Below, one piece after another: positions 45,631 to 56,338 of a stretch of DNA of 64,000 nucleotides; position 1 is the stretch's first letter, and the number at the start of each line of letters is the position of its first letter. Position numbers and translations under genes: made by a program. The stretch lies in the NCBI RefSeq assembly GCF_023053635.1, contig NC_086172.1:125215681-125279680 (forward strand), written 5' to 3'. The notes beneath the pieces were generated by a model. That model worked only from the letters and a program-made list of their open reading frames with translations. It ran no database searches and was not told where the DNA came from. Origin of the DNA: Elgaria multicarinata webbii (Eukaryota; Chordata; Lepidosauria; Squamata; Anguidae).

Positions 45631-46565
45631 TAAGCTGGCTATCCAAAGTGAGATGGCAGCTGCCACTCAAATGTATTCCCTAACAACAAATGAATTTCCT
45701 AGGTCAGCTGTAAGAGCTGGAAAGCTCTGAAAGCTTTTTAGATGAAGATCAATTTTCTCTGGGCTTTTAGTTCTAATTGGGTAAGACGCTTACAGTTCGT
45801 TAGAAGGACCCAGATGAAGTTTCCAATCATGCCACGCTCTCTTCTGCGTTCCCCAGGCACAGGAGTCAGAAGAGCGCCAAGCTGTTGAGGAAGCTCCACC
45901 AGCACCGCAAAGAGAGCGCAACGGCGAGATCACAAGCATTGAATACCAGACTGCCAAAGTTGTGGCTAATTCATTGTTATTAATTGCATTTAGCTTACTG
46001 CACAAAAAACCAACCCTGTCATATTAAAAGATCAATCGAGGCCACCAAAAGCCTGAAGTGGCTACTCTCACTTATTTCTGGCACATTTACAGTAATAACA
46101 CAGACTACTTTGATTTCTCTAGGGAGGAACAGGCGGTGGGGTGGAGAGAGAAATTTGCCCATTTTCTCAGTTTGCACTTAAGCTCCAACCGCACCTTCTC
46201 AAGTTGTGATCTACTCGCTTCCCTCCAGTATGCAATGTACAAGGCAATCGAAGCTGGTGAGAAAAGGGTAATAAAAACGTGCAAAATGTCACCGTTCTCC
46301 CACAACTCACCTGTGAAATATATAGGGGGAAACGCATCGCAAGAGAAGGACGAGAACAGAGTCAGGAAGTGCATGTCAGGGCAGCTTTTCTGTGGGCCCA
46401 TTTCTCCTACATTAGAGCCTTTTAGCGGTTTCGTCTTGCTAGTAGGCAGCTAGCCCAGCGCTTTAAACAGTGACATGCAGAATCTTGATAGTCAAGGAAG
46501 AGTAACTGCAGTGATTATGTTAGATGTGACTGTGAGCTAAGCAAAATGCCTCGAGAAAAGTCATT

Positions 46566-46960
46566 TTGGATATTTATTTATACAAAAATGCATATCCCAC
46601 TTTTTCCCACCGAAAAAGGGGTCACTCAACGTCGCTAACAGACAGATGGATAACAGTAACAGTAATCCATCATTAAAATGAGATTACCATCACAAGCCAA
46701 GAAAAAGAGATTGTCAAAACGAAATAAGTAAGTTAAGGGCGCAATCCTATGCATGTTTCGACAGGAAAACGTCCTACAGCTACATGGCTGGGAGCTGTAG
46801 GACTTTTTTTCTGTCTAGACATGCATCGGATTGTGACCTAAATTAAACAACAGAAACAAAAGCTTGCTTAAAATGAAATATTTTCAATTGCTGAAGGAGA
46901 CAACCTAACCTCTTGGGGCGAGGGGTTCCAAATATGGGGTACTGCTGCAACAGAGAAAGG
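46566..46960 (-). mobile_element. LINE 3' tail, reverse orientation, split by a later insertion
   Basis: ATTTATTTATACAAAAATGC and GTCACTCAACGTCGCTAACA open an AT-rich 3' UTR that is interrupted at 46737-46838 and resumes with AACAGAAACAAAAGC up to GGGTTCCAAATATGGGG, the usual end of these UTRs. The TTAA-type element inside is younger. Confidence 0.6.
46737..46838. mobile_element. TTAA-type foldback element, 102 bp
   Basis: GGGCGCAATCCTATGCATGT mirrors ACATGCATCGGATTGTGACC. The left flank is TTAA (46733-46736) and the right flank TAAA, one base changed. Same family as 29619. Inner arms GTCCTACAGCT and AGCTGTAGGAC are perfect. Confidence 0.8.
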
Positions 46961-47080
46961 GGCCTTTGTGCCTCAGAAGGCAATGGCACATATAAGGCAG
47001 GTGTTACCGGAGCTCAGTTTTACGGGGAATTATTGACTATTAAGCAATCTCCAAATTGCATCTCAGTCCCACCTTTATGG

Positions 47081-47400
47081 GCCTCGTGTGGTGCCTCGTG
47101 TGGCGCAGAGCGGTAAAGCAGCAGTTTCTGCAGCTGAAACTCTCCCCACGGCCTGAGTTCGATCCCAGCGGAAGCTGGTTTCAGGCAGCCGGCTCAGGTC
47201 GACTCAGCCTTCCATCCTCCCGAGGTCGGTAAAATGAGTACCCAGTTATCTGGGGGAAAGGTAATAACGGCCGGGGAAGGCAACGGCAAACCACCCCGCT
47301 CTAAGGCCTGCCAAGAAAACGTCAGCGAAAGCTGGTGTCCCTCCAAGAGTCAGCAATGACTCAGCGCTTGCACAAGAGGTTCCTTTCCCTTTCCTTTCCC
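47081..47400 (+). mobile_element. tRNA-derived SINE, second family
   Basis: Box A TGGCGCAGAGCGG (47101-47113) and box B GAGTTCGATCCC (47155-47166) are close to tRNA consensus. The body has CTCAGCCTTCCATCCTCC, GGTCGGTAAAATGAGTACCC, GGCAAACCACCCCG and CAATGACTCAGCGCTTGCAC, then a CTTTCC-rich tail. The 5' end carries a 12-base direct repeat, GCCTCGTGTGGT/C. Nearly full length and well preserved. Confidence 0.85.
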
Positions 47401-47849
47401 ACCTTTAAAATGGAATAGAGCAAGGGGTTGAACTCCTTTCAGCCTGGGGGCCAAATTCCATTTGGGGGAGGCTCTCAAGGGCTGCATTCTAGTGGTGGGC
47501 GGGGCCAAAACACAAGACAGGGTAGGCCCAAAACACCAGTATATTTGACCTTAAAGCTCTTACTGCCAGTAACTAAAGGTTTGGAAGAGGAATTACAACC
47601 TTGTAAAATGGAGGAAAACTACCACAAAATTAGTGGTCAGGGGAAAGAGGTATGGCCATGGGGGTGGGGGCAGATTGGGACCCAAGGAGGCCATAAGTTT
47701 TATACCTTTGCAATGGAGGATGGTATATACATAAAGCGACAGTGACATTTTGGCTCAGATCCTAAGACATGCGGGTGGAATTCTCTGCTCATGCCACAGG
47801 ACTTTTCTGCCCACTCTCCCCACTTCAGCCGTCTGCACACCCTCTTGAG

Positions 47850-48335
47850 GGCGCTACAAATCCTCTATAGTAAGGAACGCCTCCTCCCATATGTACCTGC
47901 TTGGACCTTAAGATCATCCACAGGGGTCCTCCTCCCGTGAGCCCCTGCCAAAGGAAGTGAGGCAGGTGGCTACTAGGAGGAGGGCTTTCTCCGCTGTGGC
48001 ACCCCGGCTGTGGAATGAGCTCCCCAGAGAGGTCCGCCTGGCGCCTACACTGTACTCCTTCCATCGCCAGCTGAAGACCTTTTTATTCTCTCAATATTTT
48101 AACAACTAATTTTAACTTACATTTAAATTTTACTGTTTTAATTCTGCATTTTAATCTTATATCAACTTCTGCTGTGTGGTTTTATCCTGGCTGTGCCTTT
48201 TATACTGTATTTTGTATTTATGTTTTTAGATTGTTGGTTGTTTTATTATGTTCTTCATGGTTTTAATTTTTGTGACCCGCCCAGAGAGCTTTGGCTATTG
48301 GGCGGTATAAAAATGTAATAAATAAATAAAAATAG
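47850..48335 (+). mobile_element. L2-like LINE 3' end
   Basis: The ORF2 C-terminus is still recognisable (GGCTTTCTCCGCTGTGGCAC, CGGCTGTGGAATGAGCTCCC, then TCCTTCCATCGCCAGCTGAA), followed by a T-rich 3' UTR and the classic end CAGAGAGCTTTGGCTATTGG, GCGGTATAAAAATG and (AATA)n. 5'-truncated. Confidence 0.88.
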
Positions 48336-49528
48336 TGTGAGATAGAGGGCTGCAGCAGGAGGGGAGAATCAACAGAGAAGTTGGGAGGGCGGCAACCTAG
48401 CATGAACAGGAGTGGCTTTGCTTGCAGATGGGCACATCTGTACCAACACCTTTGAATGAGCCTGGTCACTAAAGAAATGGTGAAAAACTTAAAGAGTGAC
48501 TATAAGAACATGGGTGATCTAAGTTGGTGGTGGAAGTCAGGAACTATAATTTGAAGAGAGTGATCAAACAAAAGCTGTGAAGGCCAGGGATAAAAATAAA
48601 ATAAAACAGAGGCGCCACATTACAGGGCCACAAGAGGGCCATTCAGGAGTGGATGGTTGTGTGCAGAAAAAAGCTGGGCATAGAAAATGCTGGAACAGAC
48701 ACTGAATAGTCCTTTATTTGGTTTCAAGACGTTCTGCAATCAGACTAGTGCAAAGCAGCCTGTTGCAGAGAACATCAGCAAGGAGGAAAGGTGGGCATTT
48801 ATAGGAATATGTCATAAAGTGAGATAGAATTGAGAAAATGTGGATTTTTTGATATATATTTTAGTGGATTGGTAAACATTTGCATTCTGTTTGCAAGGTT
48901 GGATCATAAGAGGACACAACAGGAGGTAGAAAATGAGATCAACCCACAGATGAAGAAATAAATTGCCAGTTAGACTCCCGCTGATGCTCAAGAAGCTGTA
49001 GCAGTGAGCTGGGATATGGAGCCTAGTTTGTTATCCATGCGTATGTCAGCCTCAAAGTGAAGTTTACCAGGAAGGAGCAGGCAAGAGTATAAATTGGAAA
49101 ATTGCCCACAAGCCAGCTAGCTAAGCTCTTTGCACAAGCATAGTTCAGATTACAGTAATTAGAAGGAACTAATTGCCGACGTTCCTTGTTATATCTCCAG
49201 ATGGGGTTTTCTTTAACTTCAGTGATTTTCAATTTTGAAACCACAGCAGAGATGAAATGCTTATTAAGAGGACATAATAAAAGGATCACTTCTCATAATA
49301 TGCAAAACTCCAAAAAAACCACCCCATACATCCTAATTCCACAGATGTAAGATACAAATCCATTTCTGCCACATCTGCATGGTGCTAAACATTCAAGGCA
49401 AAAAATAGATTGCAGCCAAATAGGGCACTCACTGAACAGCCACTGTTCCCTTTCTGTTACCTCAATCTGCAGAACATCTAATAACTTCTCCATCATTTAA
49501 CTAAAGCCAATGCTGAGTTGAATTAAGG

Positions 49529-49552
49529 ACAACAACAACAACAACAACAACA

Positions 49553-49580
<28 letters not shown>
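49529..49580. repeat. (AAC)n(AC)n compound microsatellite
   Basis: About eight AAC units pass directly into about thirteen AC units. Confidence 0.95.
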
Positions 49581-49583
<3 letters not shown>

Positions 49584-49671
49584 TGCATCTAGTCTCAACA
49601 AGGGACCAAGCCTTGCTGTGGACAGTGATGAAAGTGGATTCCATGTTTTACTGTTTCTTCCATACTTTCCA

Positions 49672-49743
49672 GAGGGGTAGCCATGTTAGTCCATTGCAGC
49701 AAAAACAACACAGAGCCTTGTGGCACCTTAAAGACTAACAGAT
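49672..49743. repeat. Dispersed repeat fragment
   Basis: The text GAGGGGTAGCCATGTTAGTC, GCAGCAAAAACAACACAGAG and CTTGTGGCACCTTAAAGACT is a phrase I recognise as highly repeated in reptile genomes. I cannot assign its family. The TTAA-type element at 49748 interrupts or follows it. Confidence 0.6.
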
Positions 49744-49747
49744 TTAG

Positions 49748-49879
49748 AGTGCAGTCCTATGTATCTTTGGACAGAAAAAAGTCATACAACACCCAGCATT
49801 CCACGGACTGCATGGCTGGGCTATGCTGGGAGTTGCAGGACCTTTTTGTTGTTGTCTAAAAATGCATAGGATGAAGCCC
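49748..49879. mobile_element. TTAA-type foldback element, 132 bp, TTAG flanks
   Basis: AGTGCAGTCCTATGTATCTT mirrors GCATAGGATGAAGCCC. Both flanks read TTAG (49744-49747 and 49880-49883), a four-base duplication that differs from the TTAA of its relatives. The centre carries GCATGGCTGGGCTATGCTGG. Confidence 0.75.
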
Positions 49880-49989
49880 TTAGCCTGCGTTGTCAGAGGA
49901 AATTGAAATGCACAAAGGTCAATGATGACTACCTTCACAGTTATCGTTTACAAAACACGGTTGGGTGATAACATAGACATAACATTGTT

Positions 49990-50276
49990 ATGTCCAACAT
50001 TGTTATCTTTTCGGCACCAGGACAAGACTTTTCTCTTCTCCCAGGCATTTAACAGCATTTAACAACATATGCGGAGTTTGTTTTTTAATGGACCACAGAA
50101 CTGTTGTTGTTTAAATGGATACTGTTGTTTTATACTGTTTTTATATTTTTGATGGTTTAAAATTTTGTATACTTTTTTTAAAAAATGTTCACTGTTTTTA
50201 ACTTTTATAAAGTGCCCAGAGAGCTTCGGCAATGGGGTGGTATAAAATGTAATAAAGAAATAAATAATTGCAATGG
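49990..50276 (+). mobile_element. L2-like LINE 3' UTR and tail
   Basis: A decayed ORF2 end (CAAGACTTTTCTCTTCTCCC) is followed by a T-rich UTR and the tail GTGCCCAGAGAGCTTCGGCA, ATGGGGTGGTATAAAATGTA and (AATA)n. 5'-truncated. Confidence 0.8.
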
Positions 50277-50427
50277 TGAACCAATTAAGATACGTAGTGC
50301 GATTAACAAACAAAAAACTTTTGTCCTTATTCAAACCACAGGAAATAGAGTTGACACTCTTGATGAATTGTACTTAAGCAATTTCACATTGTTATCTGCC
50401 TTTGAATTCCCTTTAAGAATGGCCACT

Positions 50428-50550
50428 GGTGAGGTAGGTTGGGCTGAGAGTCTGTGACCGGCCCGAAGTCACCCAGTGTGAGTCCATGGCTGAGTGGGGA
50501 CTAGAACCCCGACATCCAACACTCTACCCACTACACCATACTGGCTGAAA
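50428..50550 (-). mobile_element. tRNA-derived SINE (Sauria/ACA-like), head part
   Basis: In reverse it reads AGCCAGTATGGTGTAGTGGG, TAGAGTGTTGG, GGGTTCTAGTCCCC and the ACCTACCTCACC block. The tail half is missing. Confidence 0.8.
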
Positions 50551-50759
50551 TCAAACCGAAGACATTACACATGAAAGTGCAGCAAGATCCACAACAACCA
50601 GATCTTGTGTGAACCAGGAAAGTTATGATAGCAGAGAGATTACTTGTTTATGCTGACTTGCAAATCTGATTGGTGACAGTTCATGATTTTAAGGATACAA
50701 ATATTATGACTGATGTTTCTCACACAAATTCAGCCAGAAACAAGTACTTGCCTCTAGTT

Positions 50760-50869
50760 CAGGGGTGGGCAACATGTGGCCTTCCAGTTGTTTTGGGTTA
50801 CAACTCCCATCATCCCTCACTATTGCCTATGCTGGCTAGGATTGGAGGGCCACAAGTTACCCACCTCTG
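50760..50869. mobile_element. Palindromic hAT-like element, 110 bp
   Basis: CAGGGGTGGGCAACATGTGG mirrors CCACAAGTTACCCACCTCTG. The flanking octamers CTCTAGTT and CTCTGGCT agree at six of eight positions, both differences being transitions, as for an aged hAT duplication. Confidence 0.78.
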
Positions 50870-51692
50870 CTCTGGCTGCCGTGTGTAGGCTGAAAAACGT
50901 TTGTAATGGAGTTTCCTATCTATTTCCAATGTTCTTAAACCATATGCAATAAGCAGGAAGCACACTTTTACATGCAGGATACCAATCTAAAATGAAATGC
51001 TGAATTTGCAATTTCTCTAGCTATACTGTTATGCCCTTAAGAGGTTACAGAGACATGCCATTGTTTAGTTCTCTTTTCATAAAAATAGATGTCTTTGGCA
51101 TTGGAAACTGCTGCACTGAATACAACAAACGTTCTTAAATAAGCCCAAGCAGTACATAGTTTTCTTATGACTACCCCCAGGGGCATCTCACTTTTTAAGG
51201 CCATGGCCCCTGCCTTTAACTATTAAGTGGCTGTTGCAACTGAGTAATCCTCATGGTTACATCCTGCCATATTTAGCATTTTAAAATGTTTAGACCACCT
51301 GGACTCTCCCTCCCTTGGATGGTAAAAGGACCTAATGTCATAGGGATAAAGAGTGCACAGCCAGGTTAACAGACTGATTGCCAGTTACTTGGAGGTGTGC
51401 AACGGCATCAAAGTACGTAGGAACAGCCACAATGACTGATGAGAACTGGATTTGGTGCTGGGGTGGGGGGACGTAGCCCAGAGCAATGCCACGTGTCTTG
51501 GGGTGGGGGTGGGGGAGATGAAATTCAATTACACTGGGGGTACTTCATGTTTTAAAAATCTAAGATGCCTGTGAGATGTTTCTGTAATCACATTGATAGC
51601 AATTAAATATGTAAGTACCACAGCCAGCAAATATTGCAACTCCATTTTGCTAGCCTTATATTCATTTCCTCCATGATTTAAATATGCTGGAT

Positions 51693-51808
51693 TGGATCCA
51701 GACTACCTGCGAGCTCCACTGTGAGGAAGGGGACTGGATTTTGATCCCCAACTCAAACAGAAGGAATTTTTCTGTTTGTGGAAGGGCAAGTCTGGATTTT
51801 ATCCAGTG
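51693..51808. mobile_element. Short inverted-repeat element, low certainty
   Basis: TTGGATCCAGACTACC faces GTCTGGATTTTATCCAG, with an inner GGGGACTGGATTTTGATCCCC. The ends resemble the element at 16286. Boundaries uncertain. Confidence 0.4.
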
Positions 51809-52390
51809 ACTAAAATCTTTCAGGTGTGTACACCAGACTAGTAAAAGATTCCTGTTATTCATATTTAGAGAAACTTGGTGATATATATGGCAACTACAAT
51901 TCTTTTAGGCTTAGAATATTTTAACTGTTCTGCATGTGATCAAGGTTTTTGACATTCCTATCCCACATTTTCCTTATTACTTCTGAAGTAACAGTTGGGA
52001 TTCTACTATATTGTACTGATAGTTGGATTATACCATAGCCAGTGCTATGAGGAAACATTTTCTTCAGAGCAAATGTCAATGAACAGATGACTGGTACTTC
52101 AATTGAAGAAATTTGTTAAAGCACTACTTCTGTGCTCCAAACCATCTTTTCTTGAGAAATGTAAATGTTGAAATAGTAACTGGCAGGACTCAAAGCCAGT
52201 TTAAAGTGCTGAACCAAAAATCCAAGAACTCAGTTGTATTTATATGTTGTCACGATGTGTTATGATGCAATTCAAAATCTTGCATGAGCCAGTCAATATT
52301 CAAGCTTCAAGTTGTTTTTTGCAACAAGCTGGCCACCTTTAACTTACATAGCTTATTAAGCCACCACTCAACACATGTAACTAAAGAGCA

Positions 52391-52396
52391 TTTATT
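52391..52396 (-). terminator. Candidate ERH poly(A) signal AATAAA
   Basis: On the minus strand AATAAA lies about 355 bases after the ERH stop codon and is followed by TGTGTTGAGTGGTGG, a GU-rich downstream element. This predicts a 3' UTR of roughly 370 bases, similar to what I recall for human ERH. Confidence 0.65.
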
Positions 52397-52751
52397 GTAT
52401 TCTCTGCTATGACTTACTGCTTCCAAGTAATAACATTGTGGGGAGGAGAAACCAGAGAGGGATACACACAATAACTGGTGAAGCAGATGTGAGCAATCCT
52501 GGGGGTGTTGAACAAAAACAAATTGTCTAAGCAAAGAGAAAAATTAAACTAAACACTCACAGAAGGCATTTCCTTTCCTTTTTAAAAAAATTTGAACTGA
52601 ATAAATCCCTTGAAATTCTAACAGACTCAGTCCCATATACGGACTAACAAGAATGAACAGGAGGACTACAATACAAAACTTTCACTACAGAATGCTGTAC
52701 AGACCTGTTGTCTAAACCCTCCCTTAAAGCCCTGTTAACCATGCTGTCTCA

Positions 52752-52854
52752 TTATTTGCTTGCTTGCTGAGCTTGTCTGCGGAGAAGGACGTAGATCTTC
52801 TCCTTTATCCAGTCTTTATTGTAGGGCTGGTATGTCTGAGTATCAGCACGATAA
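52752..52854 (-). CDS. ERH: ERH exon 4 (terminal)
   Basis: It completes Val and reads [20 protein letters not shown], then [13 protein letters not shown] and stop TAA (52752-52754). This is the C-terminal strand-helix part of the fold. Ser replaces Gly in the usual QAQQAGK end. The acceptor is CTCCTTCAG. Confidence 0.96.
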
Positions 52855-55800
52855 CTGAAGGAGCAAAAAACCAAGACAATTAATATTGCCGAGTCTTTTT
52901 ATCATTCATTTCTTCAAAATAGTTTCAAAAATAGCAAGTCTCAATATCCTGGTAGAGAAGCAGAGCCCAAGTTCCCAAACAGTGGGAAACTGGATCTTTG
53001 TCTATCAGGAATCAAATGGCAAGAAATAGGCATTAGTTTCAATCCACCTGGGGGTTTTCTGCTGTCTGTCAATGTAAGCTATTCTATGGAGGACGAAGGT
53101 CAGCTCCAGATGACAACGATACCCAACTGCATGTCTACACCGCTCCAGGATCTTAACTTCACCTATTGTATTACCCCTAACAGATAAAAAATGGCAGTGG
53201 AGCTGTGGTCTCTTTTCTCGAACACATCAGATTTCTGAAAGCTAAATGTCCAAAGCTAAATAAAAGGACACCTGACAATTCTAAACATGGAGAACGGCAA
53301 CTTCAGGAGTCAGAGAACAAGACTGATGTGGTTCTAAGTACCTACACACACATGTACATTAGTAAGGGCTAACTCCGCAAAGTCAACAAAATGATCTTCA
53401 CCTGCTTTTCAGTGCAATTATCTTACTTTTCTGGAATAATGCATGCAGTGGTTACCCCTTAACAAAGTTTTAGCCAAAAATTAAACTCAAGTCTATATTG
53501 CGGCTACATGTCAAGTTACAATGAAAGGTATACAAACAAAAGCTAATAATGAGTTCTTAGGATTACTAGCTCTGCTGAGAACAGCTGTGTCCCATCAATG
53601 TGTCTGTTTGATGCATTTATCCTTGGTGGCATGCTCCAAGTATGCCCTCTGGTGGCTTACTAAAATCTAAAACAAATGTGAATACCCAGAATTTACCTAC
53701 CACTTCTGATCTAACACTCTGATGTGCACAAGGTGCTTGGAGGTGCACAGCCTACTCCATGTTTGCTTGAGCCAGGGAGGGGCTCAAGGGTTTTAAATAA
53801 CCTGAAATATGGGGATACAGGAAGATGCACACTGGACAGTTTTATCTTTTCTTCTTCTTTCCAATGTTGCTCCTTTCTGCTTAACTCTATCTTGGCCCAG
53901 CTTTGCCCTCAACCATAAAAAATTAGCAAACAAAAAATAAATGCCCATGACTTTTCATGCAAATTACTTTATTCTCTTTCTGTCTTAATTCCTCTCCTTT
54001 GCTTGGCCTGACACCACCACCACATAAGCATAGAGTAACAACAACTCTATGTAGCCTGGGTCTTTGCACACATGACTTTAATCAGAGAAACTGAAAGCCA
54101 GAACTTGCAAGACCTAGTTAGTTAGGCTGGCCATTTCCGTGAGATAAAACTGAAATAAATGCCCATGTCTGACTGGTAGGTAACTTCATTTTTATAAGAC
54201 TATAACTGTAGGTTTAGCATGTTTGCTACATTACTTTTTAAGTGAGAGAGAGTACTTAGAATCACAGAATTATACTTATGATTTTTAAAATTAAAAACAT
54301 CAAATTTAAATTTTAAAACCCAGTTTTTAATAATTGCTTTTTATCCAGTTTTTTCGCTAACTCCCCCTCCGTGTGCAGCCGCCCACACCTCTCTCCCAGT
54401 CACAGAACAAAACTTAGGATGTAAGCTAATTTCTTCCATCTATATATTCTTTAAACCACTATAGCTACTGCCATCTATCATTGTTTTCTTGTCAAATACC
54501 AGCCATGCAAACAGCATAAATGGATGGCAATCTTCTCATTTAGTCTTTTGATTTAATATTAAATATTAAATTTATTTTATTTTAATATTTGATACAATAT
54601 GTGGTAATATGATTTTTAAATCATATTACTACAAAATTTTATTCCCAAAACACATTCGATGAATACATATGGTCGCAAGGAAATTTAATAAATGTACTGG
54701 CACAGAAACAATCACTTTCATGAGACCTTGGCTCTGAAATACGCTTAAATTCCTGAAGGATCCAATCTATAGACTACTTACATTGCCATATTTCATTTGA
54801 CTTTAACTGTAAATGGTTTTTAAATTGGTTCCATAAGCTATGTAAGCCATCCATATGTTTTTTGAAAATACTGTATATTCCAAATATAATCAGATTCAGG
54901 CCTTGGGCTCTTAGCATGCCACTCACAAAGTCACAGCTAGCTAATACTGCCATGTAATTACTCCAAACCTGCAGTGCTTTGCATGGGAAGAATTCCATAT
55001 GTCAAATGACACTCCCATAGCGCTTTGGACTGGACTGACAGCTCCATTTTAGGCTTCACAATCAACCAGACAATTCAAGCACTGGTTCTACAATAGCTAA
55101 TGAAATTTTCAAAAGTTCCAAAATTTGTTCTGCATGCAGTGGAAGTTATATTAGGCAAATTTTGACGATTTCAAAATAATCTTACATTCCAAGTAACACC
55201 TGATGTAGATGTATTACACACACAAATTCACATCAACAGCAACTGGTAGGGCTGTGCAGGGATGCCCCCCCTCCCCGATCTGCCTCGGAGGCAGATCCGG
55301 AGCCCCTGAAGCAGCCTTAATCCGGGCCCTCCGAGCCGACTTGGAGAAAACTCTCCCCAATTACCTGGTGCCTCCGCCGTCCATGGTGGAGGCACCAGGT
55401 AAGCTCCCCTCCCCCCTTACCTGAGCCCACCACCACCGCTCACAGGTAAGTGGGGAAAGGGGGGCTTACCTGGGTCTGCTGCCACATGTGTGGTGGCGGA
55501 CGGAGGTAAGTGGGGAAGGGGGGCTTACCTGCTGCCTCCATTTTTCTACCGGCAGCTTCTGGTGCAGCCCACTCCCTTTCATTTTCAGTGGCAGCACTGG
55601 AAGCTGCCAGAAGAAAGATGGTGACGGAGGCAGCAAGTAAGGAGACTGGTGGGGGCGGCTCTGAAGTGCCACAAAGCTTCGGAGCCAATTGGCTTCGGGC
55701 CGCCTCAGCCTTCGCCCGAACCGCCTCGGATCTAGTTCGGAAGGGTCTGAACCACCCAGATCCGCTTTGGATTCATGGTATGGATCCGAGGCGGTGCACA

Positions 55801-55939
55801 GCCCTAATAACCAATAACAGAAATAGATAGGAGCTGTGGAGCAAAAGTATTAAAAGCCCCATTGCACATATGGAAACTTCAACATATTTCATAAGCTAGT
55901 AGAGATACGTTTACAGAAGATAAGCTAGAGAATACTTAC
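52855..55939. other. ERH intron 3
   Basis: A 3.1-kb intron containing the GC-rich element at 55247-55806. The rest (52855-55246) is AT-rich and shows no repeat with clear ends and no gene. Confidence 0.6.
55247..55806. mobile_element. GC-rich non-autonomous hAT-like element, 560 bp
   Basis: The termini TAGGGCTGTGCA are perfect 12-base inverted repeats. The GC-rich interior alternates TTACC/CTTACC (55361, 55416, 55465, 55524) and GGTAAG (55398, 55445, 55505) without a break in the order. One cassette (55361-55402) is itself a palindrome centred on CCATGG. The overall plan matches the element at 11026, so they are probably related. No 8-bp duplication is convincing: flanking octamers are GCAACTGG and ATAACCAA. 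Confidence 0.75.
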
Positions 55940-56060
55940 ACAAGACAGCTGAGGTCAGCCAAATCATCAATGAAATCAAATAACTGGCTAATATCATATG
56001 TGATTGAAGGGCTGTTAGGATTCATTCTCTTCAGGTGTTCTTCATACATTTTACAGACTC
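55940..56060 (-). CDS. ERH: ERH exon 3
   Basis: It completes Gly and reads [20 protein letters not shown], then [19 protein letters not shown] and two bases of Val. The conserved [13 protein letters not shown] segment forms part of the dimer interface and central fold. The donor is GTAAGT and the acceptor CCTCTCAG. Confidence 0.97.
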
Positions 56061-56106
56061 CTGAGAGGGAAGGACATTGTTCAGCACTTTAGGATCCCAG
56101 CTCGCC

Positions 56107-56338
56107 ACTTTATTTATATATTTATTTATATTCTACCTTTTTTCCTCCAAGGAACCCCAGGCAACATACATAATCCTCCTCCTCTACATTTTATCCTCAC
56201 AACAACCCTGTGAGGTAGGTTGGGCTGAGAGTCTGTGACTGGTCCAAAGTCAACCAGTGAGCTTCCATGGCCAAGTGGGGACTAGAACCCAGATCTCCCA
56301 ACTCCCAGTCCAATGCTCTAGCCAGTACACCACACTTA
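56107..56338 (-). mobile_element. tRNA-derived SINE (Sauria/ACA-like), near full length
   Basis: In reverse it runs from TAAGTGTGGTGTACTGGCTA, AGCATTGGACTGGGAGTTGG and GGGTTCTAGTCCCC through CAACCTACCTCACAGGGTTG, TTGTGAGGATAAAATGTAGA and TTCCTTGGAGGAAAAAAGG to a TAAATATA-rich tail. It is in the same orientation as ERH, and its tail ends fewer than 50 bases upstream of exon 3. Confidence 0.88.

Larger units (their letters stand above)
37741..52390. other. Intergenic spacer between GALNT16 and ERH
   Basis: Both genes converge here tail to tail. The spacer holds the LINE, SINE and DNA elements listed below and no gene I can recognise. Stretches without a bounded element include 37741-39430 (except a short repeat fragment near 38218), 42520-43560, 48340-49520 and 50880-51690. 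Several 100-150-codon frames around 43456-45683 lie in repeats or GC-rich spacer. Confidence 0.6.

Noticed and set aside
43456-45683. Dense cluster of 90-146-codon frames on both strands
   Set aside because: They coincide with hAT-like elements, a SINE, poly-G and a TA-flanked element. Frames overlap each other and none has a known fold.
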